Source: Stentor coeruleus (taxonomy: Eukaryota; Ciliophora; Heterotrichea; Heterotrichida; Stentoridae). Taken from it: a stretch of DNA of 64,000 bases. The first letter of the stretch is position 1, and each line of letters opens with the position of its first letter. The DNA is taken from assembly GCA_001970955.1 (NCBI GenBank), contig MPUH01000036.1:81638-145637 (forward strand). Reading direction: 5' to 3'. A model generated the notes under the pieces. It was not told where the DNA came from, searched no databases, and was given only the letters and a program-made list of their open reading frames with translations. This document shows positions 11,401 to 22,258 of this stretch, in pieces. The position numbers were made by a program, and so were the translations under genes.

Positions 11401-12281
11401 TTAACTTTGTAAACCCCTAGAATTTTTATTGCATAAATAAAAAATGCTTTTCCTTGAAATGATGCTTGGTTTGTGGCTGTGATTAGAGTGTTTGATTCGC
11501 TTTCAAAAATCTCTATAAGCATATTGATTTCTGCATCACTACAAACTTCGTTGTTGTTAATAATATTTATCTCAATACTTAAACTTTCTTCTATCTTAAT
11601 CTAAATAATTTTTACAATCGAAGCTGATAAAATTATCTTCAATGAATAGCTTTTAATCTCGATATCTAAAGTTCTTGATAAATATCCTCCAAACACCGCA
11701 AAAACTTTTATTATCCCTGCGTTACGAAAGTAAGTACTAAATGATTCTATCCCACTTGATAATGCTTTTGAAATAGGATTTTGCATACTAAGCATAGTAT
11801 CAAAAGCAATAAATGAAAGATTAGAAAATAAATTCCCACATGGGTTTTTGAGGTTAGCATCAAAAGTGATATTTTCATTTAAATACTGTGAAGATTTGCT
11901 TGCCGTAAAGACAAAACTAAAGCAATAAAAGTCTAAAACTGTTTTAATCTGTATCTCACTTGACAGCCCTGATGATGTATTTGCCACTAAAGTATAATTC
12001 CCATTGCATGGTATGAAAATATACCCATTTTCAGTATATAAACTATTTCCTTTAATAACCGTAATATTCCATTTACTTGTATATAGAGAACTTATTGGAG
12101 ATAGTGATAAGTAAATATTCATATCTTGATCTATTACTGATTTACTATTATTATAAGTTAAAGTAAAGTTTATTTGAGAATCATTTTTCTGTTTAGTTCT
12201 TACATTAGTATTGTTTACAGCTAGAGTTAAAGTTTGGGCTAAAGTCTGAGAAAAAAGTATATAGAAAGTTAGAAAGACCAT
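8407..12281 (-). CDS. Laminin-G/furin-like Cys-rich multipass membrane protein (3 introns, 3' frameshift)
   Basis: Four exons on the minus strand are joined by three 15-nt introns, each in phase 0 and each removing an in-frame TAG: 12281-11616, 11600-9036, 9020-8769 and 8753-8407. The start gives a signal peptide (MVFLTFYILFSQTLAQ). The ectodomain has Ig-like N-terminal strands, then a laminin-G/concanavalin-like lectin domain (FTLSFWIKQ, GIWNHFYISV), then furin-like cysteine-rich repeats with many CxxC pairs (CDKCDICP, CNMCADEYC, CEQCDQTC). The C-terminal third is multipass membrane (LITLIIFLLLIPTILTLFC and later segments). This architecture is common in ciliates; its role is probably surface recognition or sensing, by inference. 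In the last exon the annotated frame would stop at 8565-8567, but a 2-nt shift within 8607-8630 opens the frame to 8407 and completes a last membrane helix (YFIMGAWGLNALYTFINTVFG) and a basic tail. Confidence 0.8.
8754..8768 (-). other. 15-nt intron
   Basis: The sense sequence is GTATTTTATATATAG. It sits between codons (phase 0), contains an in-frame TAG, and its removal keeps the frame of the membrane protein open. Confidence 0.85.
9021..9035 (-). other. 15-nt intron
   Basis: The sense sequence is GTAAAAAACATTTAG, phase 0. Without removal the protein would stop at its TAG after a membrane segment; removal adds 84 in-frame codons before the next intron. Confidence 0.9.
11601..11615 (-). other. 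15-nt intron
   Basis: The sense sequence is GTAAAAATTATTTAG, phase 0. Removal fuses the signal-peptide exon to the 855-codon exon that carries the laminin-G-like domain. Confidence 0.92.
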
Positions 12282-12815
12282 ATTTATAAACTAATGTAAT
12301 AGCCATATAAAAACTTTAAATATTAGAAATATATATTTGATTACTATGCTACTATGATGAAAGGAATATTTTCTTATTAAAAAGACTTTTTCGAATGCTT
12401 GTTTTGGGAATTAGCTTTTAATATTTTTGTAGACAATAATATATCTTTAAACAAAAATAGGTAGGGGTATTTTTTTTTTATGTTTGGGGAAGATATAATA
12501 GTAGGAATTATAAACTTTTGAACACCTTATAAGCTATTAGAAAAGGTTTATATGATGAATTTAGTTTATATTTCTTATATAATGCATTTTATAATTTGTA
12601 CATGGGACTATGCCAAAAAGAGAACTCTTGTCAGGTTATATTGATTTATTTGTATTAAATGATCTGAGTAAACAAGAATCTAAAGAAATCACTATATAAG
12701 TACTAAGAAAAATTGCCTAAATAAGCAATTGATTATTTTATGTAATATTAAGATTATAATTATCCTAACCATTTAACTATAAAATTATATAATCCACTAT
12801 ATCTAGATTTAAAAT
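12282..12815. other. Intergenic region, no gene seen
   Basis: This stretch lies 5' of the membrane protein gene and 3' of the dynein-stalk-like gene. It is AT-rich and has no open frame of note. It should contain the promoter of the membrane protein, but no motif can be assigned. Confidence 0.4.
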
Positions 12816-13268
12816 TTATATTCTAAGTCCTCTCATCAATATTTGCAATGCTAAAAAAGCTTTCATCCATATATACAAATATCCTGCTATTATACTAGAA
12901 TAACTAACCTTTTGATAATCCAAATCCTGATAGAAAATTATAGGAATCAATTGATCGAATATATAATCTTCAATCTGAACATCTAAATTGATTTCTTTTA
13001 ATCTATTTATAAAGCTTAACGGGTTTGCAATTAGCCTTTTAAAATCTCTCCATGATTTATATTCTTTTTCAAACATAATCGAATATGTTTTACAAATTTC
13101 CACAATTAGCTGCGAAGGAAATCCTAAAGGTAAAATCTCATGTACAAATATACTTTGTGTGTCATCAATAATCTCTCTTCCTATTTTCCTTAAAAATATC
13201 ATATCTTCATCACTTACCAGTTCTTTAACTAAAATATTTGATATATCATCCATTTTACGATAATCCAA
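12816..13268 (-). CDS. Small protein resembling the dynein heavy chain stalk base
   Basis: This is a 150-residue frame ending in TAA. The middle and C-terminal part reads ILPLGFPSQLIVEICKTY, then a conserved Trp (KSWRDFKRLI), then NPLSFINRLKEINLDV and a helix SSIIAGYLYIWMKAFLALQI. The order and spacing resemble the region after the first stalk coiled coil of axonemal dynein heavy chains: the 'P-P..V' turn, 'W..AK..(M/L)', 'F...L...D' and 'A..L..WV.A' blocks. Normally this is an internal piece of a protein of more than 4000 residues. Here it stands alone, with no AAA motifs and no open frame continuing it on either side. It could be a free accessory protein or a remnant. A second in-frame Met is at residue 6. 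The resemblance is by eye and needs a profile search. Confidence 0.6.
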   Translation of the reverse strand: MDYRKMDDISNILVKELVSDEDMIFLRKIGREIIDDTQSIFVHEILPLGFPSQLIVEICKTYSIMFEKEYKSWRDFKRLIANPLSFINRLKEINLDVQIEDYIFDQLIPIIFYQDLDYQKVSYSSIIAGYLYIWMKAFLALQILMRGLRI

Positions 13269-13355
13269 TATTATCTTTGATTAATTTCTAATTTTTTTTT
13301 TACATATAAAAGTATCATAAAAAACTATTTAACCTAATCTCTATTTAAACCCTAT

Positions 13356-14825
13356 CTATTTTTTTATCTGTTCATTTAATATAAACCTTGTCAATAACTG
13401 TACTCCAAATCCAGTCCCACCAGCTGAGAATTGTCCTCTATCTGATTTACTCATTGCAGGTCCAGCAATATCTAAATGTGCCCAATTCACCCCTTTCTCA
13501 ATAAAATGTTTTAAAAATGCTGCAGCACTACATGCTCCACCATATCTTGATTTCCCTATATTAGAAATATCAGCATTTTTACCTTTAATAGTTTTTTCAT
13601 GTTCTTCATTTATTGGCATTTCCCATATGTTTTCTTGATAAAAACTCCCTGCGTTTTTAAGTTTCCCAATAAGTTTTGAGTTGTTACCAAAAGCTCCAGC
13701 AGTTTCTTCACCTAAAGCTACAACACAAGCCCCAGTTAAAGTTGCCAAATCGATAATTGTTGAAGGTTTGTATTTTTGTTGTGTATAAGTTAAAGCATCA
13801 GCAAGGCAAAGTCTTCCTTCAGCATCAGTATTTCCAATTTCAACAGTTTTACCTTTAAGTGATGTGAGGATATCAAGTGGTTTATAACTTCGGCTTGATA
13901 TAGCATTTTCAGCAAGAGCTAATGTGCATACAAGATTGATTTTGATTTTATTTTCAACTACCCATTTGAAAGCACCTAAAGCAGCACATGCACCTGATTT
14001 ATCTAAATACATATCTTCAATATTATTTGTAGGTTTAAGATTTAGCCCACCTGTATCAAATGTTAGACCTTTTCCTACTAAAGCAAGGGTTTCTTCTGGG
14101 TTTTCATGTCCTGAATATTTTAAAACTATAAGTCGTGGTTGACTTTGTGCACCTTTACCAACATTGTATAAAAGAGATAAACCTTGATTTTGTAAAGCTT
14201 CTCCTTCGATAACTTCGATTTCTATTGAATCTTTATGGGTTTCAACTAATTCTAGAACTTTTTTATGAATGAATTCAGGTGTAGCTATTGAGCCTCGAGT
14301 ATTAGCTAAATCTCTTGCATATAAAGAATTTGCTGCTGAAGATATTGAGTAATTGAAATCTTCTTCTGATGCGAATTTGTATGAAAGGTTTAAGTTTTCA
14401 ATATAAGTCGGACCTTTTTCAGGCTCACTTTCCTGATCAGAAGTTTGTTTTTCTATTGTTTTTAATGAATAATCGTAATTAGCTAGCATCGCTGTATTGA
14501 CCCATTTTATCACTTGTTCGTCTTTGAAACTTTTAGGGAAAAACACGTCAGCATTTGTGATTTTCCTTGATTTCAAAGCTGAAACAGCACTGCAGGCTGA
14601 AGAAAACACCTCATCTTCTTTGCTTACTTGAAGAACAAGAGTTCTTTTGTAGTCTTTTTTAGGATAAAGCCATACTGCTTTAGTGTTCTTTAAATCCTCT
14701 AAAGCTGTTTCTTTGATGATTCTTTTTGGAGCATTTTTGTCTGTTACGTAAACTGCAGTCTCACCAGATAATTCGAAAGAGGTCTTGAGGATTTTGTGGA
14801 TCCTACGTGTCAAACACCTCAGCAT
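13356..14825 (-). CDS. Leucyl aminopeptidase, peptidase family M17
   Basis: This 489-residue protein is a two-metal exopeptidase that removes N-terminal residues from peptides, mainly in the cytosol. The M17 signature NTDAEGRLCLADAL is intact at about residue 329, carrying the metal-binding Asp and Glu and the arginine that follows. Upstream, VGKGLTFDTGGLNLKP (about 248-263) and DKSGACAALGAF carry the lysine and aspartate ligands. The catalytic domain is the C-terminal 320 residues. The N-terminal 160 residues are diverged, as usual for the family, and start with a basic stretch (MLRCLTRRIHKILK) that could act as a mitochondrial presequence. Length matches family members. It reads away from the TOG-array gene across a 700-nt divergent spacer. 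Confidence 0.95.
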   Translation of the reverse strand: MLRCLTRRIHKILKTSFELSGETAVYVTDKNAPKRIIKETALEDLKNTKAVWLYPKKDYKRTLVLQVSKEDEVFSSACSAVSALKSRKITNADVFFPKSFKDEQVIKWVNTAMLANYDYSLKTIEKQTSDQESEPEKGPTYIENLNLSYKFASEEDFNYSISSAANSLYARDLANTRGSIATPEFIHKKVLELVETHKDSIEIEVIEGEALQNQGLSLLYNVGKGAQSQPRLIVLKYSGHENPEETLALVGKGLTFDTGGLNLKPTNNIEDMYLDKSGACAALGAFKWVVENKIKINLVCTLALAENAISSRSYKPLDILTSLKGKTVEIGNTDAEGRLCLADALTYTQQKYKPSTIIDLATLTGACVVALGEETAGAFGNNSKLIGKLKNAGSFYQENIWEMPINEEHEKTIKGKNADISNIGKSRYGGACSAAAFLKHFIEKGVNWAHLDIAGPAMSKSDRGQFSAGGTGFGVQLLTRFILNEQIKK

Positions 14826-15524
14826 TAAATATGGAAAGCTTTCAAAAGAAAATTAACCTTTTTTATATATAAATTTTTTAACTATATAATAAATTGTTTA
14901 ATGTCAAAGCTTTTTTATGGATTATGTTTTGATGAATTTGATAGATTTTGTAAATAATTTTGGATATTTTTGAGGGAGAAATTGGATTTATATGATTTTA
15001 TGAAAGAGTTTGGGCGTATTTATGGTATTATTTGAGGGGTTTGTTTATAATCATATTGATTAGCTGTTTGTGAAAGCAGACTATGAAAATTTGTTGCGCT
15101 TTTTATGTTGGGATGATATTAAATCTTATAATTTAATATTTCCATATTTGTTTTTGCCTTATTTTATATCAAAATTCGCAGGACCAAGAATTAATTTTCA
15201 ATCTCTCAGCGTATTTTTTATTGAACCTTTTGAAAATTGTATATAAAAAAGAAGTGAATTTTATATCAAAATTTCTAGTTTATTGTCAGGATAGAAATTT
15301 AGCTAATCATAATATATTACTATTTTTACACCACTTTCTATATCTTTAGTTAATTTTCTTAAAGTTTTGCTAGCAATAATTTTTTTATCCATATAGCATA
15401 TTAGTACCTAGCAGTTATTTTAAAAGTTGTTTATCATATCCTATACTTTGTCAAAAAACTCGCCATCAGAGTTGATGAATTCTATATCACTCATATTATT
15501 AGCCTTTTTAGGCAATTATAATTC
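14826..15524. other. Divergent promoter region, no gene seen
   Basis: About 700 nt of AT-rich sequence separates the divergent starts of the aminopeptidase and the TOG-array gene. It must hold both promoters. I see no assignable motif or open frame. Confidence 0.4.
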
Positions 15525-18500
15525 ATGGAATTTTCTGGTGAGCCATCTGTGCAATTACAAGAGACTCTTGAAAAGCTTGAAGTCTTTCTTAAATCCTCAA
15601 CGAACTTACAAATCCCTGATGATTTCCCTAAAGATCCTCTTCCAAGGTCAGAAAGCTTACTTAAAATGGTTCAAAGTTTAAACAGATCATGTATCCTAAG
15701 TTCACTTCCTGAAATATTAGAACTTTTACAACATCAAGACTGCTATAATTTTGTCCTTGATTTGTTATATTTTTTACTATCACCGAATTCTGAAGAAATA
15801 CTAGAAATAGTAGCCCAATCAGCTGATAAACCAAAAATTAAAAAACAGTGTCTTTCTATCATAAAAGATCTTTTACAAAAAGCAGATATGCGTGGTTTAC
15901 ATAGAGTTATGCATAATTTAGCTGGAGTTATCAATGATCCTGATAGAGAAATTGCAACATTAGCTAGAGAAGTTTGTCGTAAAATCCGAGACTCTATTTT
16001 CAGAAGTGTTCCTCCAGTGAGAAAAAATGAAAATAATGACCTGGTATTTGGTATAATTCCCTCATCACTCTTTTCAGATTACATATCGACTGAGAATAAA
16101 AAAGCAAAACACATTGCCTTAAAGTGTATCGAAGAAATAATCCTCAATGCATCAGATCTAAACCCTATAGAAAACCATCAAAATCCTATACTTCAATTTC
16201 TTTTAGAGCTTCTTTTAGACACTTCAAGAAGTTTTATCAATTGCGGCTTAAGAATTTCTTTACGTTTAACATCAATTGAAAATTTTAATATGTCAAAGCT
16301 TAATTCTATATTAAAAACAAAACTTGGGGATTCAAGTATTGGTGTAAGACAAGGGGCATTTAAAATACTTGTTCATAATTTCAAATTTTGGACGAATTTA
16401 GGACAAGATTTACTTTCTGGATTTGATAATGAAAATTGGCATATAAGAGAAGAAACTGTTTGTTTGTATATTGCTGGAATGCTCATGAATCATGATTTTA
16501 GCAAGTTGGATTTAACTGAAAAATTTTGTAAATTATTGGATGATGAGAAAAGTAAAATAAGACAAGCGGTTTTTGAAGCATTTGCAGTTATGGGGAAAAA
16601 TATGGGGAAGGATCAACTTGTTGAGAAGATTAAAGGCTTGGTTGATGAGCTAACTTTGAAGAATATACAGGAGAGGCTTGAATTAGAGCAGATCGCAACA
16701 TTAAAAGACGGTTTGCTTCAAATGCCTCGTATAGTTCCATCAAGTGCTCCAATAGCTTTTTCAACTCGAAGTTCTTTTTCTCCTTTCCCAACCCCAACTT
16801 CTACCCAAGACATGCATTTTGACTTCAGCCAAAACTACAACACAAACTCCCCAGCCCCAAGATCATCAAGCCAAAGTCAGCCAACACTAACCCGTTCATC
16901 GAAAAAACCTGAAAATTCCAGTATTTTCAAACAAAGTTCTGACTTTATAAAACCCCCTCTTCCAATAAGAAAATCAAGTAAAAAAACTTTAACTACTGAA
17001 TCAAAAGAAGATTTTTCAAGGAATACTTTTATAGATAAAACTTATACAGAATTTAATAACCTTCAACCTTTATCTTCACCTTTAGACATGCTAAATCAAA
17101 TTCTTATAGAAAATGGAGATGCTTGGGACAATCAATTTGATTATACAGATACAATAAGAAGAGTTATAAAATTCCATAAAGAGTTACTTAATATGCAAAA
17201 CTCACACAAATTTGTGGTTGAATTGATAAAATGGGGTGATTCACTTAGGTCGGCTTTATGTAAAAATTCACTTATAGCTCTTGGGGATTTCTGTAGAGAA
17301 TTACCTAAATTATTAGATCCTGATGTTGAGGGTATTTTGGCTTTATTGTTAAGAAAAAGTATTGACACAAATATTTTTATATCAGAAACCGCTGTGGACT
17401 CTTTAACTTTGTGTGTGACGAATTGTTCTATTGGAAGGATTATTTCAGCAATACTTGGACAAATGGCTTCAGCTAAATCTGGAGCTTTAAAAAGTAAAAT
17501 CGCATATAGTTGCAAATTTGTAAGGAATATTTAGATACTTCAAAGGATTATAAAAGGTCCAATACCTGGGGGGATTGATAGAATGGTCATCAGCCTTGCT
17601 TCTTATGTTCAAGAGGCAGCACCTGAAGTTAGAGAAAGTGCTAGAGAGTGTTTTTTATCCCTGGGAAAAGAACTTGATAAACTTTTATCAAAATTCCTCA
17701 CAGATTCTACATGTAAAACAGTTAAAGACATCCTAGAAAGAGATGCTAAAAGGAAAACAACAAACAGAAGTGTTGAGCCAAAAAGAAACTCTTCAACCAG
17801 ATCAACAAAAAGAAGTATCGCCACAAGAAGTACTTCAAATCGTCTTAGAATCTCACAAAATTTCGAAAAAGATTTATCAGAAGTTAATGAAATCAACTCA
17901 GCTCTTATGAACGAAGATTGGAAAATCCGCTTTAGAACCTTAGAAAAAATAGCAGCAGGAATCCTTGAAGATGTTGAAAATAATCAAAATAACAGTAGAA
18001 TTTTATCCCTTATTGATGCTTTATGTCGAACTATTACAGATCATAATAGTAAAGTTAGTATGCAATCATTATCTACTTTAAAAGAACTTGTGCCAAAAAT
18101 GAAATGGGCTTTACAACCAAATTTAGGACTTTTAATATCATCAATTGTTGTTACTTTAGGAAGTAGTTCTATAGCTTTAAGGAATATATCAAAAGAAATT
18201 TGTGATATTATTATGGAATCATGTGAAGCTATTTATATTATTGGCCCTTTTACTTCTGCGATAAATGTTGCGAATCCAAGGGCTAGAGCTGTTTTGGTTA
18301 GTTGTGTTAATAAAGTTCTTCAAGAAGTTTATGAGAAAAAACCTGGTTTGGTGAAAAAACTTGCTGTACCGCTTATGTATAAAATTGTTGATGACCCCAA
18401 TATAGAAGTTAAGGAACAGGCGGAGATTATGGTTTGTAATATGAAGGTTGTACTTGGAGATGAGTTTTTAAAACATGCACCTGAGAATAAAAGTGAGAAA

Positions 18501-18533
18501 ATTAGAGAAATTATAGGGAAAAATATTCCATAG
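15525..18533 (+). CDS. TOG/HEAT-array protein, crescerin (TOGARAM)-like
   Basis: Two exons (15525-17519 and 17535-18533) joined across one 15-nt intron give 997 residues. The protein is built of HEAT repeats arranged as TOG-type domains. Two N-terminal arrays (about 1-390) carry helices such as NENWHIREETVCLYIAGML. A serine-proline-rich linker (about 400-510) follows. Two C-terminal arrays include a typical TOG stretch (LRSALCKNSLIALGDFCREL, then ETAVDSLTLCVTNCS) and a final one beginning MNEDWKIRFRTLEKIA. Two TOGs, a linker and two TOGs is the plan of crescerin/TOGARAM1, which promotes tubulin polymerisation in cilia. CLASP is the main alternative. The start at 15525 gives a short N-terminus before the first helix; the ATG at 15427 is in another frame. 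Confidence 0.85.
17520..17534 (+). other. 15-nt intron
   Basis: The sequence is GTAAGGAATATTTAG, phase 0, ending in an in-frame TAG. Removal joins IAYSCKF to ILQRIIKGP and continues the TOG domain without a gap. Confidence 0.93.
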
Positions 18534-18815
18534 ATTAATTGTTAAGCTGTTAAAATGTAAGGATTTAATATGGCGGATTTTATGATATATTTTTTTTTTT
18601 TGGAAGTGGTGGCTTTTATTTAAAATGATTTTATGTAGATAATAAAGGTTTTATTGAAATTATTAGGCTTTTAGGTGAAGATGTTTATAATTTAGTATGT
18701 TCTGAGATGAGGATATATTAAATTATGTGGATTTTAAATATAAAATAAACTCCCCTTCTCCTTCTCATAAAATAGTTCAGTCTGCACTAAGCAGACAATC
18801 AATTAATCTAATAAC

Positions 18816-21377
18816 TTATTTAAAATCATCAAATGTTTTAATCGCTTCAGTAAACTTGCTTCTATATTCTTCTTTAAAGGTAAAATTCTCATTACTTGTT
18901 CTTAAGCTTTGCACCCCAGCATCAAGGCCAAAATAATAATTCGGGTCGCATTTTCTTAAAATATTCTCATCCTGGATAAAAAACTTACTCGCCAAGTCTT
19001 CTCTCAGTTTTGAATGTGAGTAAACCTTAGTCAAAGTTTGCATAGTAAACTCTTCTTCTTTTGTTTTTGTAAAAGCTTTAAGGTCTTCTTCAAGTTTTTT
19101 AACCTTTTCTTTAAGTCTAGCATTTTCTTCTTTTACTTCATAAAACTGATTAGCCCATGATTCATTGATTTTTGAAATCCTCACAGTTTCTTGTTGTTTA
19201 TACATTGTAAGCTCTTCACATTTTGATTTTAATAATGTATACCCTTCATAGACTTCATTAAGATTTAATTCAGTTATCGTTTCTTGATCCATAATTTGAA
19301 TTGTACTTTCTAACCTTGACCTAATTTTCATTCTTTGTTTTTCAGGATCAGTTTGAACGCTTTTACAAGTAAAATTTTCACTTTCAGTTTGTACTAATTT
19401 CGAAGTATTTTGAGACCCCTCAGTCTGAGCATATTGAGAAGATGTGAATAAAGCTGCACATTGAACACCTTTTGATCTTTGACTGAAATCTTTCATATCA
19501 ATTTTTGGTTTTTCAACTATAGGATTATCTGAAACTTCGGGTTCTTTATGCTTAAAAGGATTTGGTAAGGGTTCTTCATGTATGATTTCAATGTTTAAAC
19601 TTCTAAAAGCATCTGGTGGGGCAGTTCTAATAATTTGGGTTTTGCCTGGGTTTAAAAACTCGTGCACTGGAGGCAAAGACTGCATTGATGGGGTCGAATC
19701 TTCGATTTCGTCATGTTTAAAGTGTTTTTCATCGTTTTTCATGATTTTTTCTTCAGTTCTCTGAGGTTTTTCATCGTGTTTTTTAGTTTTTTCATCATAC
19801 TTTGTGGTTTTTTCTTCGTGTTTTGTAGTTGCTTTTTCTTCATGCTTTATCGGTTTTTCCTCAGTTTTACACATTTTCTCTGAACCTTTTGATAGTTTTC
19901 TCATGACAATAGGAGTAGGAACTTCATCTTCTTCTTGTATATCCTCCTCAATTTCTTCATCTTCATGGATGATTTCAGGTTTTTTCACAACACTTATCGT
20001 AGAAAGCCCTGGACATTTATTCCAACTAAAACCTTTCATTTTGCTTTCAAGACCCTGCAAATCATAAATCAATAATGATTTTGGTAATGCAATGCTTCGT
20101 GGTTCATTTTTTTTACTATTAATCATTGCATAAAACGAATGCTGAAGTTCATTTTTCCATTTTGGGATTATTTCGTTTATCCAAGTTTGTGAACTTAAAT
20201 CACCATGTTCTATTACTTTACCAACCCAGGCATGTTGGATAATTTTTGCGGTATATGTTAATAATTGTACTGCATTCATATCTGCAAATTCAACAATTCC
20301 TGCTAGGACTGGGTTTGACACTGCTGGGGCAAGCATCCTAAGAACAAGTAAACCATTTATTTCATTCCAAAAATCCTCTTGGGCTTTGATTTTTGTTATA
20401 AGTGTACAGGTTTCACATAGATATTTACATAAAAAAGGGCTTAAAGAATGCATGTTTTCAACAGTATATTGGAAAAAAGATATTATTTCTTTCATACACC
20501 TTTGAAAAGCTGGAGAGTTCAAAGCGGCATTGGTATCCATAGTTTTAAGTAAGCCAATAAGTGCACGAATACTAGCACCAACACTACTCTCAATAAAAGT
20601 AGCAGCATGCATTCCTGCGAAAACTTGAGGAATAATGCCTAACTTATCAGCATTAGAGTTTCTAAAAATCAAACTTGCTGTATTTGGAGAAGCAAGCATA
20701 AAAGATAAATACTTATGAGTGATTTTCGTGATATCATTCCAACCTTCATTATTACTATCTGAATACAATATTTTGTTATAAGGTTCAATAAGCGGTTCTG
20801 AGATTATAAACGAAGATTCCCAAACCCTTAAAAGATGTACTGAAATAGCTTCAGTGTTATGATCACGTAAAAAATGTGCAAGTTCATCAACGCATTCAAT
20901 ACATGTAAAATGCACATCTCTTAAACGTAAATCTTCTTTTTCTTTGCTTTCTATGAGTTTTTGCATTTCTTTAGTCAAACGATTTTCGATTTTGTAGTTT
21001 TGCTTCCATTCCATTAATGTTCTTCCAAGCTGGTTAGGCCAGTCTTTCCATGGCCTTCTGAGGTTTTTGTCCATAGTGTCTAGACCTAAGTCAAGAATTT
21101 TTCCTAAAAAGTCAGCATCAGAATTGTCTCTACACGACAATCTTAAGTTATAGATAATAATATTCACCACATGAAGCATCATTATAGCTGAAATCTCAAC
21201 TTCTGTTTCCAAATGTCGGATAAGCAACGAAGCTATAAGATCTTTGAATTCAGGGTTATTGGTGATTAGAGATATCAGTCTCTGTAAAGCTGATATGTCT
21301 AGTAGTTGTTTAGAAAATTTTGAAGTGATATACCTCAGCCAGGTTTCAACATCATTTCGAATGCTTCCTTCTTGCAT
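18816..21377 (-). CDS. RasGAP-domain protein with coiled-coil tail
   Basis: This 853-residue protein contains a recognisable Ras GTPase-activating domain at about residues 190-440. The arginine-finger motif is present (LIFRNSNADKL, Arg at about 239), and the second signature VLRMLAPAVSNPVLAG (about 345-360) carries the stabilising arginine. It is followed by the usual QLLTYTAKIIQHA helix. Both key arginines are kept, so catalytic activity is plausible, with a Ras-family GTPase as substrate. A charged low-complexity segment of KHEEK/KYDEK-type repeats lies at about 505-560. After a disordered region with three diverged VQTE-type motifs (AQTEGSQ, VQTESEN, VQTDPEK) comes a coiled coil at about 690-790. 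The stop is TAA. The tail suggests a scaffold or cytoskeletal location, by inference. Confidence 0.75.
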   Translation of the reverse strand: MQEGSIRNDVETWLRYITSKFSKQLLDISALQRLISLITNNPEFKDLIASLLIRHLETEVEISAIMMLHVVNIIIYNLRLSCRDNSDADFLGKILDLGLDTMDKNLRRPWKDWPNQLGRTLMEWKQNYKIENRLTKEMQKLIESKEKEDLRLRDVHFTCIECVDELAHFLRDHNTEAISVHLLRVWESSFIISEPLIEPYNKILYSDSNNEGWNDITKITHKYLSFMLASPNTASLIFRNSNADKLGIIPQVFAGMHAATFIESSVGASIRALIGLLKTMDTNAALNSPAFQRCMKEIISFFQYTVENMHSLSPFLCKYLCETCTLITKIKAQEDFWNEINGLLVLRMLAPAVSNPVLAGIVEFADMNAVQLLTYTAKIIQHAWVGKVIEHGDLSSQTWINEIIPKWKNELQHSFYAMINSKKNEPRSIALPKSLLIYDLQGLESKMKGFSWNKCPGLSTISVVKKPEIIHEDEEIEEDIQEEDEVPTPIVMRKLSKGSEKMCKTEEKPIKHEEKATTKHEEKTTKYDEKTKKHDEKPQRTEEKIMKNDEKHFKHDEIEDSTPSMQSLPPVHEFLNPGKTQIIRTAPPDAFRSLNIEIIHEEPLPNPFKHKEPEVSDNPIVEKPKIDMKDFSQRSKGVQCAALFTSSQYAQTEGSQNTSKLVQTESENFTCKSVQTDPEKQRMKIRSRLESTIQIMDQETITELNLNEVYEGYTLLKSKCEELTMYKQQETVRISKINESWANQFYEVKEENARLKEKVKKLEEDLKAFTKTKEEEFTMQTLTKVYSHSKLREDLASKFFIQDENILRKCDPNYYFGLDAGVQSLRTSNENFTFKEEYRSKFTEAIKTFDDFK

Positions 21378-22258
21378 ATTATTTAAATCTCTGAAAAAAA
21401 TATCAAATCAAAAAAAACTCCTATAAAAAAATTGTCTAAAAAAAAGATAGTTAATGCTAATTGTAGGCTACTTTGAAATTACTCATTAGAAAGTTTTGCT
21501 TTTTTTATGAATTATTGTTTGTTTTTTAATTTTTCAGTTTTTATCTTATGTTTAGTAAGGCGGTGCTAAGTAAAGTTATGTGAATAAAAGTATTTGGCTT
21601 TTATTTTTTTGATATTTAAGCTTAAGGTGTAAAGAAGTTTTAAACATTTTATTAGTCAAGATTTTATCAGCAGTCTATAAAAAAAAAAATATTTTTATTT
21701 TGTTTGTATATCATTTAAGTGCCTTATATATTATATAAAAATCAGTAAAAAAAAAAGATATGCTATTGAAGAATGTAAGAATTATAAAACTGAAGATATG
21801 AAATAGAAAAAAAAATTGGGAAATATCTGAATGAAAATAACTAAAGTTTTTCTTTAACGCATATGTTTTATAGGATGAAGAATTGAAAAAGAAAAAACAC
21901 TTAGAGAAAAAATGACAAATAGGAAATAATAAAGTTCAATAGAGAAATAAAAACTTCATTGCAAAAATATACTATAAAAGAAACAGTAGTTTTCAATTAC
22001 TGTCTTCCTTTTAGTAAAGATATTATGATATCATATTTACAGCTAAATAATCTCATGATTATTCAAATTATATCTTTTGAAAATACTTATTCAACCCAAT
22101 CTTACTATACTTTTTATGCATTCTTCCATATATCAACATGTATAATTCACATATAATCTCTATCCAAAAAATATTATATCTAATCACAAACAAAATCCTA
22201 ACTCAAATCTTATAATCTTCCTTATCCTATCTAAAATCTATCATGCTATAACAAATAA
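21378..22258. other. Divergent promoter region, no gene seen
   Basis: About 880 nt lies between the starts of the RasGAP and Brr2 genes. It is extremely AT-rich with A and T runs. A 65-codon frame at 21959-22156 has no coding character and I treat it as chance. Confidence 0.4.
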
